Assembly: GCA_009760855.2 (NCBI GenBank)
Contig: WPIO01000026.1
Span: 1,118,001-1,182,000 of the forward strand
Length of the DNA stretch: 64,000 nt
Origin: Cristatella mucedo
Lineage: Eukaryota > Bryozoa > Phylactolaemata > Cristatellidae
Direction of reading: 5' to 3'
Below are positions 29,859 to 42,703 of the stretch, in pieces. Each line of letters starts with the position of its first letter. Within the stretch, counting starts at the first letter, position 1. The translations under genes were made by a program, and so were the position numbers. Under the pieces are notes generated by a model. The model made no database searches and had not been told where the DNA came from. It saw nothing but the letters and a program-made list of their open reading frames with translations.

Positions 29859-31349
29859 GGTAGTACGTTCCGGTCTGGTTTTAGGGCTAAACACTCCGAG
29901 TCAGCATTGCTTCAGGTGTATAACGAACTTCTAAGGAATGCAGACTTAGGTAAAGTCTCTCTGCTTGTTTTGCTTGATCTTTCGGCAGTTTTTGATGCTA
30001 TCGATTTCCAAGTCCTTCTCGAGCGCCTCTCATTTCGCCTGGGCATCAGTGGCACTGCACTGCAATGGTTCAGATCCTACCTCAGAGAGAGGCTCCACAG
30101 TATTGCTGTGAACAAACAAAGATCATCCGATGAACCACTAAATTATGTGGTACCCCAGGACTCTGCACTAGGTCGGGTTCTTTCAGGGTTTATTCTCTTC
30201 CTCTTGCCGATGGGATTGCCATGCACAACCTAGGCTTTCACTTATATGCAGGTGAAACTCAGCTGTACGTTTGCTTTTATCCCTACCAGCCCTCTAGCAT
30301 GTCGAATTCTCTTAACTCCCTTACTACATTTATTGATGACATCTGCTCATGGATGGCAGCAAGCTTTCTTAAATTGAATGATGATAGAACCAACCTTCTA
30401 GTTATGGGCAAACCAAGTGTAATTCAGAAATTGAAAAACCTAAACCCTAAACAATAATGCCCGAAATCGGCTCTGCTAGCATATCTCCCGTTGAATATGC
30501 ATGAAATCTAGGTGTCCTATTCCAAATAGACATTTCATTAGACGACCAAATAAGCTCCACAGTCAAGTCTGCCTACTTTCAACAACATAACATTGCTAAA
30601 ATTCGGGGTTGCTTAAACAGGGATAATGCATAGGCATTGGTTCGTGCATTTGTGACATCCTGTCTCGATTTCTGTAACTCACTGCTTGCTGGTCTATCGG
30701 CCTGAACAATCAGGCACTTACAGTTGGTGCAAAACTTTGCAGCCAGGCGGCTTGTCTGTCGTAACCGTCGCAGTTGCCACATCACACCACTTTTTGTCGA
30801 CCTGCACTGGCTTCCAGTCAAGCAGCAGATCGACTTCAAGATTCTGTCACTCACTATTAGGTCCCTTCATTCCTTGGCTCCAGCCTACCTATCAGATCTA
30901 CTCCCCACCAGGCTAAGCATCGTACCACCTGCTTCTCTGAATCGAATGGTTTACCTACACCTCGTACAAACCTCAAATCCTTTGAAGACCCTGCCTTTAG
31001 TTCGTATGCACCCAAAGCCCGGAACTCACTCCCGACTTCCGTCACGACATCCCCTGACTTGACCACATTTCAAAACAAGCTAAAAAAATCCATTTATCAC
31101 AGCATTTAGTGGGTCCATGTGATTCGTCCTTGGTGTGCTTATACGTGCTGACACTGTGCATCTGCCACTAACCATATTTGCATGCTGACCCTATGCGTGT
31201 CACCTCTAACCATGTCGTGTTTGTTGCAATTGAGCATGCTACCCTTGACCATTCGATCGTGCTTCCTTTTCATCAAATGTAAAGTGCCTACAAAGAGATT
31301 AAGTTCTCTTATGGTGCAATACAAATGTATTATTATTATTATTATAGCA

Positions 31350-32880
31350 CTCAACATTCCGAATGATTGGGTGCTGGCAATCCTAGACACCACAGCCATC
31401 AAGCGACGAACAAGAGAACCGGCTCTCTTGGATGCTAAAATGCTAGCATTCTTCGGCCTTCCACCTCCCTAGTTGCGTTGTTTGCAGGGCCGCCTGGCAA
31501 AATGGTTGACCGATAGTAGTACCGCAGAAGGCAGTTGACCTGTGCTGCAACCCCGGCCATCTTAGGCGATGGTGTACTTGGGGTTCCCGGGCAAAGTGGC
31601 CAGATAGTGACAGACCGAGGATTCAGCATCCAGTCTAGTATCTAGTGCTGTATCTAGGATTCCCACAGTAGTAATGTTAAGTTCACCAGTTGTTGCTGGG
31701 GCTTGCGACTGCGATAGAAAGACTCGATGAATCAAACTGCAATTATTCCAGTTCTGGCCCTGGAGCAGCCATTTGGCTAGGAGCGGTCATAACTAGGACG
31801 AGGAAGAGTTTAGGGAGAATCAATGTACCCCCAAACTCGGTTACATTATTACACTCGTAGTGCTTGTGCCCAGCTGGCCTGCTTGATGCATGGGGGTATA
31901 GAAAGCAACCGTTAGTTATTTGACCCGATTACACCAATAAGCACGACAGGAAGCAGTCCAATTCACCCGAGTAGTTTGTGCCAAATGTACACATCGCTTC
32001 TACAACTCACAGGCCATGCAGCTACACCGGTCGGCCGCACGTTCGCTAAGGGAGCACTTCGAGCAGACCTCTGCAATCGTGTCCGCCTGCTGCGACCACT
32101 GAAACCCTGGGTCGAGGTAGGACATCGGCAAGTAGTATCAAATCAGCATGTGTGCTGCAGCACGTGGACTCGGCGGTTTTGTATTTCTCTTTCAGAGAGC
32201 AGACACGCTGCCGCATACGACTTTGGGTGCAGGGTCACCGTTTTGAGCCTTGGCCACAAAGATCAGATCGGTGATGGCTCATCGGTTAACCCACACTTTG
32301 TCGGCTCGCACGCAGGCATGAGGCGATCGGTCGCTGAGCTACATCTGACGACAGCTGCAGACTGAGCTCAGTTCACCTTGCAGAAAAAAACGACACTAAC
32401 AAGCCAGCTGTTAGGTGAGCACGAGGAAGCAGGGTCATATTTTAAAGTTCCCTGCTACCGGAGTGACATTCATTTGCAGGCACACTAGTAAGTACTTGGG
32501 AATGCAGGGAAGTGTGTAGGCCTTCTTCGATGAAGCGCACAGCGCATGGATAAGTCTGTCCTATCACAAACAGTCATCAGCTGCACGGTCACGGCCACCG
32601 CAGGACTGAGCAGTGGCAGCACAGGCTGAAGAAAAAGTACGAAATGCACGCACGAGGCTAAACCAGCAGCCTACTTTGCATGGAAGCACGAAGAATACCC
32701 CTATCGCGCCGAACGCATAAAGGGACTTGTCTACATCGGAAGTTTAGCGCACCACCTCAGACATTAGAGGCGATAGTCCTAGCAACTAGCAACCATCTCA
32801 GGAACCTGGACCTGGAAGCAGCAGAGTTCGGGAGCAGCACACTGCAAGTTCCAGCAAGTCAGACAACTTGCAGGCAATTA
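31350..32880. other. Intergenic, no gene seen
   Basis: An open frame of 129 codons at 31976-32365 has no recognisable motif, and I do not support it as a gene. Confidence 0.4.
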
Positions 32881-32883
32881 CAT

Positions 32884-33018
32884 ATATAATTCATTTATAT
32901 TGCGCCACAAGAGAACTTAATCTCTATTCAGGAGCTTCACATATGCCTCGGGGCTCGAGCCCACGACCTCAGTCAGACCTTGGTCGGGGCGAGCACCTTA
33001 ACCGCTAGACCAAACCAG
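32884..33018 (-). mobile_element. SINE family B (best copy)
   Basis: Minus strand. Tail AATTCATTTATATTGCGCCA and GAGAACTTAATCTCTATTCA, B box GGGCTCGAGCCCACGACCTC, A-box side ACCTTAACCGCTAGACCA. The head could come from a tRNA with the TGGTCTAGCGGTTAAGG start. Confidence 0.8.
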
Positions 33019-33429
33019 CTCGGCATGCAATGGCGACATCCACCGAGTCACCATGGAGGGCTAACGCTTGTCCCCCCCCTCAGGTGCACTGCGTGCGCAA
33101 GCACGAAAGCATGGACGTTCGACTGTCACGTGGTGGGGTCAGGTCAAAGCCGGTGGCAGTCCCTGTCGGGTCCAGCTGCCTGGCAAGGCTGCTTGACCTG
33201 TCTTCGACGAGCGGCGACGTTAAAACGAAGGTAGATCTGATTAAAATTTCGGGGTCTGAATGCGAGCTTCCGCATGCACGCAGTAGCTTTCGCGGCGACC
33301 AAGCACAAAGCCGGATCACTGTAGCGTCGGAAATAAGGAAAGTCGCTGCGAAAGCGAGGGCGCCACCCGACGCAAGCGTCTGCGCTCCCCTCCCCTCCCC
33401 GCGGCCTTTCTAGCTCCGCTGCAGAATGC

Positions 33430-33894
33430 ACACGCGGACTAACACGCTACGTACCCCTGGCGTGGCCAGCTGCAGGGTGAACGCAGCCTGATGAAGAAGG
33501 TTGTAGAGCTGCACGAACGGCTCGGCGGGGACACCTTTAACGACGAAAGCAGAGTGGAACGAGCGAGAAGTGTCGAGGCGGCGCTGCGCCACTTCCGGAG
33601 CGCCGCCTCGACGCTTCGTCAGAGCCGAGTCGCGCGGTACCTTCGGGCGAGCTGCTCAGCACGACGAGACAGTTCGTCCGGGGCACGGCCATGGCTTTTC
33701 CCGTCACCCGGAGGTCAGGGCTGCAAGCGCACACGCCCTCCGGAAGCTCGCCGGCCCTCGGTGCTCTTCCGGTGCACGCCCCGCCGGCGATGAGCTGCAC
33801 TGGTTCCACTAGTTATCGCCGTGTGCGCCTGTCGACTGCAGATGCTGCATTATAGCTAGTTAGATAGATAGCTAGCTGCCTGCCTGCCTGCGTC
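33430..33894 (+). promoter_or_regulatory. GC-rich putative promoter of COMMD9
   Basis: The 460 bases before the COMMD9 ATG are GC- and CpG-rich, unlike the AT-richer surroundings, as expected of a housekeeping promoter. A 19-bp-arm hairpin (33567-33585 with 33599-33617) holds an ETS/GABP-type CCACTTCCGG in its loop. No TATA box is evident. The last 50 bases are short TAGA and TGCC repeats that would be 5' UTR. Promoter role is inference from position and composition. Confidence 0.45.
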
Positions 33895-36800
33895 ATGGGA
33901 GATACGTCGCATTTCGAGGCTCTTGAATGGCTGCTGAAGGTACGCTGGCCCGCCACTGCTGAAGGTGATGCTGGCTCGCCACTGCTGAAGGTGACGCTGG
34001 CCCGCCGTTGGAAATCACATTGGGGCCAAGTAGCCTGAGTGCGATATCCGTCTAGCTGCCAAACATTTCCATTGCAGGCGCCATCTAAAGAAGCTGTAAT
34101 CAATCTGTGCAATGTTGCATTTACGCATCGGGACAATGCCGATCCCCCTGTGGCTGTAGTCGGAAGCACGGCGGCCACTTTTTCGCTGGAGATTGGGGAA
34201 GCGAAGCAGGTACGTACTGTCTCCTCGGCGCCTCGCCTGTCGCTATACTTCAACTGGCGCCGGTGATGCTGGACGGCGAGTTTTCAGTTGTTGGTCGATG
34301 CTTGCGGATTCTGTAGTAGCCGATGCGCAGCTGTTCGCGCTGAAATAAATCGACTTTCGTCGCGGTCCCGCTGTGGAACTCGATCAAGTTTGAGGGCGTG
34401 CCGATCGCTGCGGTGGGCTGCTGGAGTTTTTTCGTCAGATTTCGGCCACCAACCTTGGGTTTCTTTGGAATCTGGACTGGCTCACTTTTTTTCATAAGCG
34501 AGACCGCGTGGGGGGGGGGAGTGCGGCAAAGCCTTTCTAACCATCTGTTCATCTGACGAAGTTCTGTCGATGGTCTGCTTAAGAAAATGTAGTGCTAGGT
34601 GTAGAGCTTACTGTGTGCCTTCCTTTTTGTAATCAATACTATTTGGTGTTAGCAGTTTGAACCCTAACTAACTTTCTTAGGGCTGCTAATATCTAACCCC
34701 GTTGAAGGAAGATCAATCCCACTCAGATAACGCATGTTATCATTCAAGGAGCACATATATGCAATAAGCTTGTACACAAAATAGTGTGTTCAGATTTTTT
34801 GTTGGCCGTGGTACAAACCATTGACATTCGTGATCGGAAAGCCAACCGACTGCCGTGTTACCGAACAATGTCTTACATGGTAACAGATGCATTAGTAGCC
34901 AACAGCTTTAGGGTTATATCTTTTTAATTGGTTATTTATTGATTCCTAAACAGCATCTATAAAGTGCCTACAGTGATTATCGATGTGATTTGTCATTTGC
35001 CTTTTTATCTGTGCAATGACTCCAATCATGCCTTGTACCACAGTATCAGCTGTTGCATGTACATTTAGTTTTGTCCACTTGTTGTTGTACTTTGAGTGTT
35101 TATTTCATTCAAATAGTTACAAGTAAGCATACAATGCTGCATGCAGGTCTGTCCGCTTATTCAGAGATGTACTGAGAGACCTGGCCCGAACCGTGTATAC
35201 TCATGCAAATATGCACCGCAATGTCACTCTAGGAATTGGAATTCCCTGCCCTCTTTCTGCCATTTATATCTGCACTGTTGGCAAATCTAAACGAAGACCC
35301 AAAGAATATTTTGCGTGCGTTTACTCAGGGTGGGTGCATGCACGCTTATTCGTGTATGTGCATGGGCATGTGTGCGAGTGCAAGGGCACACACGCACACA
35401 GGGGTCTGTCTATTCACGGTGCCTACTTTTCCTAATATTTTTTCATGTCACTTCTTGAATTTCAGTTACTTGCAGGCCTTGCTAGATTCATCAAGGATGC
35501 CATGTTTCTGTCGAGCTCTGAGCCTCAAGACGTGCTAACCTTATTTCCAGGTAAGAGTTTGGTTAGTTGAGCTCTAGTGCATTCAAGTTGCCTTTGCTTT
35601 GCTCGGTGTCTTATCCTAATGCTACTTCACTGACGTGTTTGTGTCGCACAGTCAGCCGTTTACCTAGCACTAGAAACAGTGCTAGAACTCCTCTCCACGC
35701 TATAGAGCGGCCTCGGGCTACTCTAAGCAAAGGATGGACCTTACTTTTATGTAATACTCTGAGATATTTTGCTGGTATCTTTGCTGTGACTGCACATGAG
35801 CTGTGCAACAGCATGTACTCTCCTGCTGCCGACTCGGGCAAATCTTTTTCAGCCATCCCGAGCTGCTACTTCCATGCTATTCAATTCCTCGACTCCGAGC
35901 TGCTACTTCCATGCTATTCAATTCCTCGACTCCGAGCTGCTGCTTCCATGCTATTCAATTCCTCGACTGGCCTCCTGACTTAGCTATGCTTCTCGCTATC
36001 TTTTTGTTGCATGATATGGAGTCTGTTGGCTTTGTATACCACACCAAAAACCCCTTAGGCCTTGAGTGTGCCATAGAAAACTCTTCTGCATAGCGCCCAA
36101 CTAGTCGTTTCGGCTTTGTGGAGTTGCACACGGAGATACATTATGTGACACTACTGCTAGTAGATTGTACCTGTTAAATGAGTACGCCGATGCTGTCTCA
36201 TTTGCAAGGACCTGTCGAGTGTCGGAAAATAGTCAATCATGTGTTCCTGCGTATTTTGGAGATTTCCATTTTTATTTGCACCGAAGGGTAAAGTCTGGCT
36301 TTGTTTCTTTTCAAACTTCGTAGTAGCGATGAGTCTGTGGATCAGACCAAAGTAGTGCTATTATTAACACCGGATGACTTAGTGCAGTGCATCAACGATG
36401 TCTGCTCGACCCAGATGTCGCTTGTCTGTGTACATGTGCGCCGGGCATTGTAGGAGTCGTACAAGAATCATAAGGCTATATGCAGCTTAGTTTCTGCATG
36501 AGCACACTCCTGCTACCCGTGGCTGCCATTTTTGCTTTCATTCCTAATGTTGCCACGATCACTCATTGTAGAGAACTTCCGTAAGAACCTGAGAGATCTA
36601 CTCACGAAGATCGTTTTACAAAATCAAGCCTCCTGGAGAGCAGCATTGCTGAAATCCCAAGGTCTGCCAGTCCACTGTCTGTTCATCGTTGCAGTTTAGC
36701 AAGTGATGCGAGATTCTTGCGATGTTCTAGCTCTGAATGGGATTAATATGTCGTCCTAGTTGCATGAGCAATCAGCTACGCCAGCTCGCACGTCGGTGTA

Positions 36801-37719
36801 CACTCTATTCCGCTCTGTGTTTACTCACTTTGCTGTGCTAAGCTACTGGCAGCAGCTCATATTTTGTAAAATTGATTTGCTCTTCGTATTAAGCGTCCGT
36901 TAATTAATTTTTCTTTTTCAGTTTCCCTTCCACATCTGCTTGACTTTGGGTGGCATATTCGTGTTAACTCATTGGCTGAGAAGGGTGTGAAAGTGTCTGC
37001 GCCGTCATGCGTTCTGGAGCTCCAGGTGAAATTCGGCTGCATGTGTTGCTGCTTTTGCTGTAGCATTCCTACCTTGTCTTGCATGAATTTAATCAGGAAA
37101 GAGGTGAGAAGCATCGCGGTTAAAATGTGATGAGGGTCCTTTATAAAGAAGCAAAAAGTATGTTAACGGCCTCATCCTTGCCATCGTTCAGTCGTCGTAA
37201 AGGTGAAGGTGCCTTGCAGAACATGCAGCTTCGGGTCGGTCCAGAGGGGTGGTAGGGCCTGTTTGTCTTGTGATATAGTCTTAAGGTGGGGTCAGTTTTT
37301 ATTATGTGTGGAAACCTCCGCTGTGCCTATAGTATGCAGCCTGTCGCCATCTAGTCAGGTTTAACAAGTTCAACTACAGAGGATTTAATGGCAGTCGTCA
37401 GCATGATCCTGGGTTTCGTGTTTGCTTTTTCCTTAGCTATCTCGCTGTGAACCCAATTTTTGTTAGGCGAGCGTTGCATGCTGCACACCAGAGCCGTGCC
37501 ATCTGTGTAGGCTTGAGAGAAGATTATCTAGACCCGAGTAGTTCTTGATTATTGCTCACATTCCAGATTCGCGACACCAGTGGCGATCCGGGCAGCAACA
37601 GTGTGCTGAACCAGCACAAGTCGGTCCAGATGGAGCTGACCAAGGAGACACTGGACACAATGCTCGATGGACTGGGCAAAATTCGCGACCAGCTGTCATC
37701 AGTCGCCAGCCGCTCTTGA
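33895..37719 (+). CDS. COMMD9: COMM domain-containing protein 9, complete six-exon gene
   Basis: Subunit of the COMMD ring of the Commander complex, which acts with CCDC22/CCDC93 and retriever in endosomal recycling of membrane cargo. Exons: 33895-33939, 34078-34209, 35466-35550, 36572-36661, 36922-37025, 37567-37719. They total 609 nt (202 codons plus TGA), close to the roughly 200 residues usual for COMMD9. Every intron is GT-AG and every join keeps frame. The N-terminal helical domain (residues 1-117) starts MGDTSHFEALEWLLK. The COMM domain (about 118-198) has SLPHLLDFGWHIRV with the conserved Trp at 128, and the protein ends in ELTKETLDTMLDGLGKIRD, the family's C-terminal signature. The start is the only ATG in frame just before the first donor, and the N-terminus aligns with remembered orthologues. 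The gene runs convergently towards IQANK1, with stops 1.6 kb apart. A broken copy of its last exon lies at 49.86 kb. Confidence 0.93.
35859..35969. repeat. 37-bp tandem triplication in COMMD9 intron 3
   Basis: Three units starting CGAGCTGCTACTTCCATGCT at 35859, 35896 and 35933, almost identical. The whole lies in a dispersed repeat that also occurs near 2600-2775. Confidence 0.88.
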
Positions 37720-39326
37720 GTATCACACTGCACTTGGTTGCCAGCCTGTTCTATACCGTGGCATCGTGTAACGTAGCTAATTCATATTTCAGTCAGTCCC
37801 ACTTTCCTTACTGTTTGATTGTTTCTTAGCTGCCCACAGAGCCTTTCCACAAGGACTGGTCCGTTGCATGTAGGCTGTAGGCTAGGCGACGCTGTCTTGT
37901 CTGTGTTAAGGGTTGTATGTGCATTTGAATGAGCTTGTGCACATGTATGAAATTTTTCATTTGTCAAGACTTGTACCTGCAGTCGGAACATGTGCATATG
38001 CAATAACTGCTGAAACGCCAGACTTTTGTCGACCGCTGCTGCTGCACCGAAATCACCAGAGCAACTCGTCAGGACGTGTTAGCAGTGCATGAGCTCCGAG
38101 CTTGCTTCAGCTGCTTGCCTTGGTTAGATTGGCGATGGGGCTGCACTGATATCAATTGCCAGATTTGCTGGCTACTGTAGCAGCAATCTAGGACTCCTAA
38201 TTTACAAGCACCAAATTGAGCTGTCCTTTGGCGTTGGGGATGAATGTAGTGGCTCATAAAGTCTTCGAGGTGGGTAGGACTCCAATGTGAGCAATATCAT
38301 AGCACCTTTAGCATTGCGAGGGTGAGTATGCTCTCCGTTCCGTTGGAGTAACCACGTGGACAATTGGCATCTACAGTGATGAAGCATGACAAGCATTGAC
38401 AGTTGTTAATAACGTTTTGTATTAGTTGGATAATGCTGTACAGGATGCAGAATTGAGTCTTATTCCATCTAATCTGAGCTCAAAGCTGATCATTTGGCTA
38501 GTGTTTATAAAGATATTAAGTACAAGCCAAAACGTTTAACATTTTTAACATTGTAGGTTTTTTATTGCGACAAGGAATGGGCGAGCAGAACCCTTTTGTT
38601 AAAACCTGTTCAGTGTTTGAGACTTGTGAGGCACGAGTAGCTGACCGACCATTAGGTAATTCTGTGAAGAGGTTGGTGATTATATAGAGTTCTAGTCCTG
38701 ACCACTAGTATTGCCGCTTCCGACAGAGAGCTGTACCAAAGCTACCTGAATATTTGAGGAGGCATTAATATTAACCTATGACCCGAGCTCAGAAACCTAA
38801 TCGATCCCTCATCAAGCAGCCGTAGTGCACTAGCGAGATTACTGAATGCATTCCAATGATTAGGGGCTGGTCGATGCCGTTAGTAGCGAGACGTCCAAAA
38901 CAGAAACTGGTTCCGTGAAAAGCTGGTGGAAAAACTAGCAAATACGACACAGCTAGCAAGATTTTTGATTGCAGACCTAGTCGATCTTCCTCAATTCGCA
39001 GTAAAAGTCTAAAGTGACGTGTGCTTTGGTTGGGGTTCTCACTTACTGCCGTAATGCAGGATTGTTTCACGGTATAAATGGGGCAGCTAGGGTTAGCATA
39101 GCAAGCGATACATTATGGCTATCCTACGCGACATCGATGAACACGATCCCCTTCACAGCCTGGCTGATGTTAATAGCACTGAGAAGTACCAATAGCAGCT
39201 AGCCACGAGAAAGGCTGGTGGCCAAACCCGATTTTTTCGCGGGCAATCTACGGATGCATTGACTTTATGCAAAGAAATATTCTAGCTGAATACTGTTTTC
39301 TCCAATCTTGGTCGACGAGTCAAACC

Positions 39327-41030
39327 TTATTGATCCAAGGGAACAATAATCCTGATCGGATATGTTCGCCCTATGAGATCATCTGACGGATATGGATTCT
39401 TGGTAATGATGAACAGACGAAATCGATCGACCAGCCGCTGCTGAAACTTCTTTTTTTCATACTGTTCTCCGTCGCCGTCGCGAACTAGTCGCATATATCT
39501 ACATTGTTAAGAAAACGTAGACATTAGCAAAGGCGAATACGAACCATTAGCAATGGCTTTTAGACCGTTCCATGACGCAGACTTTTCTGGGCAAAGCGTA
39601 GCACAGGTCGCCATCTAGGCCAGTCGAGTAGCCAGTGCCCTTACACTACAGCTGGTGACAATAGTGACGTTGTGCAAATCTAATGCTCGACTCACTTAAA
39701 ATCTTGAAGAATAGATTTGTCGATTATTGAATTGAACAGTCCCGGCACTATTTCATCCATTCGAGTTTCAATTGCATTTATCATGTCCACTTCCATCATG
39801 TCAATCACCAGAGGTTTGCCGTACCTGCAACGAGGCTTTCTCATAATTGCAATAGCGATTTCGACGATAAAAAATTCGCACAACGCTTTCAGAAAGGTCT
39901 GTTTCAGATGCGCTGTCGTGGACAAGTCCATTTTGGCAATAAGGACCGTATAGAGACACGTGCGAAGTCTCCGAAACTGCTAGCTACAAAAAGTGCCTAC
40001 TGCTCGCACTTCCCAAACCGGGCTGCAGATTCGAGTCGTCCTGCAGCAGCCAATTATTTACTGCCCAGTGCAAGCAAGAGTGGTAGCGGCTAACGATCTT
40101 CTGCCGCTACTTAAATGAGGCTGTTGATGTTTTGGTTACCGCACTTTTTTTTTATTGTCATTGAGTGTTAGGCCATGAATAAGGTGCTCGCTCTTCCACG
40201 AGCCGGGTCTCGGGTTCGAGTCTGGCAGTGGTCGATCCTTTCGTGACCACTACAAGCGGTGGTGATAACAATGAAAGCTCTTCTGCCCTTATTTAAATGA
40301 GCCTGTTAAATCAGCTTACCAAAAGACCAGCCACATGGAAGCTAAAGCTATTTGCACATTTTCGTGTCTGCTGTAACTACTTAAGGACACCTGGCTCACC
40401 GATCACTTTTTGGGACATGTTCCCTGCAAAGCAAAAAGAGCAGTACATGCTTAAGAAGTACCTGATTGCTCCAAGGAGCGCTTGCCGAACTTTGTTGGCT
40501 TCCATCTGGGTGGTATTTAATGCGGTAAGGTAATTTGTATCCTGATACCTCAGAAAAGTCGCTGCTTGTGCTGAAGGATCAATGAGCAACGGCCATCTGC
40601 GGATATAATTGAACGCGTTAATGCAGAAGTTGAACGAAACGAATATCTAAGAACATCGTTAATAGCTTGTCTACTTACCGCCCCGAGTCTCTTATGCGGT
40701 TACCGACGTCTCTCAACAGAACGTCAGTGAGCTCTCGGATGCGTACGCAAAGACCGGGTAGGCTACCCGGGTCTACAATACAAGTCACCAGGGTAGGCTA
40801 GAAGTAAAATCTGTTAGCGGTAGACGCGAGAAGTGCAGTGTGATCGAAATTAAGTTCTTATAAATGAACGGAAGCTGCTCACATATGCAGTGCTGGTTTT
40901 GCCCTAGGTAAAGATGCTCACCCTAACCAAGGCCAAGGTGAACGTATTAGATGGAGGAGTTCGTAGGCTCGAACTCCGTGGTATATGAGAAGTGCCTGAA
41001 TGGAAATTAAGTTCTCCTAGGCCGCTACAT

Positions 41031-41063
<33 letters not shown>

Positions 41064-42644
41064 TAATAACAAATTACATATATTATAATTTCATATTGAG
41101 AGATATATATATATATATACATCAATGGAAAAGGGCAAATTTTTTGGAGTTTCTAGTGAGGGCCAATCGTATTCGATAAGATGCCGAAACATTATAAAAT
41201 GATGACAAGACAATAGCAGTACGAAGCCATTTGTTATCTTAACCTCGAGTCATTAAGAGAAAGGTTTCACGAAGGTCTGATTTCGGTAAATAGCTCCATG
41301 GAAAAAAGCATGGATGTTCTACGTGCTGTCGGTCCTGCTGCCAGGAACGTATACATCGCTACAGGTTTAGATTAGTGCCGGCGCCGGGTATGGCGGCGAC
41401 GTCAATACACCGTCGCTCATCCCAAAAAGGGTTCACAAGTTACGCTAAAACAGGTCCGAGGGTCACTGATCATTTCTGTTCTAGCCATAAGCCCAATGTG
41501 TCGACCCGCCTGAGAAGCAGGCAGGCATAGAATATGCCATTCGACGAGTCTAGGTTGAACTATCCGCATGAATTGAACAGCATGTTTCGGCTACAATCGT
41601 CATCAACTCAGTCTCAAGCAACGAGACTAGCGAAAGATGGCTAATCAGGGTCCTCAGCAATCATCCAAAACCCTCTGACATACATATTACAAACATCATG
41701 TAGCGGCTCCACAGCTCGAGTTCTTTGCCATAAGCACAGCCAATGTATTGCATGCTAGTCATTCCAAATTCTCGACAAATACTGGCAGAGCTGGCGCCAT
41801 GAAGTACAGGGAGCAATTCGTGCGTGATAAACCGATGTATGCAGGTACGCCGACGGTACCAGAGTATGGCAGCAGTCAAGAGCACCACAAACCTTAAATT
41901 ATCAAATCCACGTTGCTAAAGCAGGGCAGTCTATTCAACAGCCAAAGGGGAGGGGGGCCAAATCTGTACAGCACCAGTCATTGCTTACCACTCGCTTCGA
42001 AGTCCAAGGTTAAACTGACTATCCTTTGAAATCGGCTCCTAATAGCGACTAAGGCATAGACCCTGACATAGCCGGTCCCTAATACTTAAAATTCAGGAAT
42101 CGCTAATTATTTCTAGCACTGCCACAATGCGGCCCATTTAGAATGCAAACATTTCACTTGCCACACATATTTAAGACTCGAAACACGACAGGAGACGAGA
42201 CCATGCTTGACCGATGGCGTAATAGCATGAAAAAGCGCCCGTTTCTGCTGGGAAAAAGCGACACTAATCTTAACGGCAAGCGGCCCGAGATAATACAGAG
42301 CTCATACCTGCAGACTGCTGCTTCTGCTCTCGCAGCTGCATCTTGAGATTTGCTAGCTTTGTTTGAATACGCTCAAAGTTCATTTTCGCGATCTCGACTT
42401 CGCTTTCTGCATCTTGTATGATCTGCTCAGGAAGCATGTGCAATTGTAACAAGATTGAGGCTAAGCGACATTGTGATAGTAGAAGAAGTGTCTAGCAGGT
42501 GTAAACTATATTATGATGGTACGATGTAGGCGAACATATACCTTAATCGGAATACTGTTAGCACGCCAATTGGCTAAAGGATCTTGTAGTTGAACACAAT
42601 TGCAGACGGGCAGCACGAAACTCGGATCGACGATTTTTGGTGGT

Positions 42645-42703
<59 letters not shown>

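Larger units (their letters stand above)
27540..31345 (+). mobile_element. LINE, endonuclease C-terminus to 3' tail, split by a Tc1 element
   Basis: Long plus-strand LINE with many stops. It begins in the endonuclease C-terminus (PTHIKGRILIQIFS; LSDHIQISFSL), continues through the linker (HPERLLFTEDIKN; DLADRFSSFFVNKIDKIRES), and is interrupted at a TA by 28661-29858. It resumes at 29859 with TFRSGFRAKHSESALLQVYN, LLVLLDLSAVFDAIDF and the C-terminal domain, and ends in the AAAGTGCCTACAAAGAGATT tail with ATT repeats at 31325-31345. The flanking sequence joins in register across the insertion, so both halves are one element. Several frameshifts and a disrupted YADD (AGETQLY) make it inactive. 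Confidence 0.88.

Noticed and set aside
31976-32365. 129-codon open frame
   Set aside because: No recognisable domain or conservation signal; length is possible by chance in a GC-richer patch.
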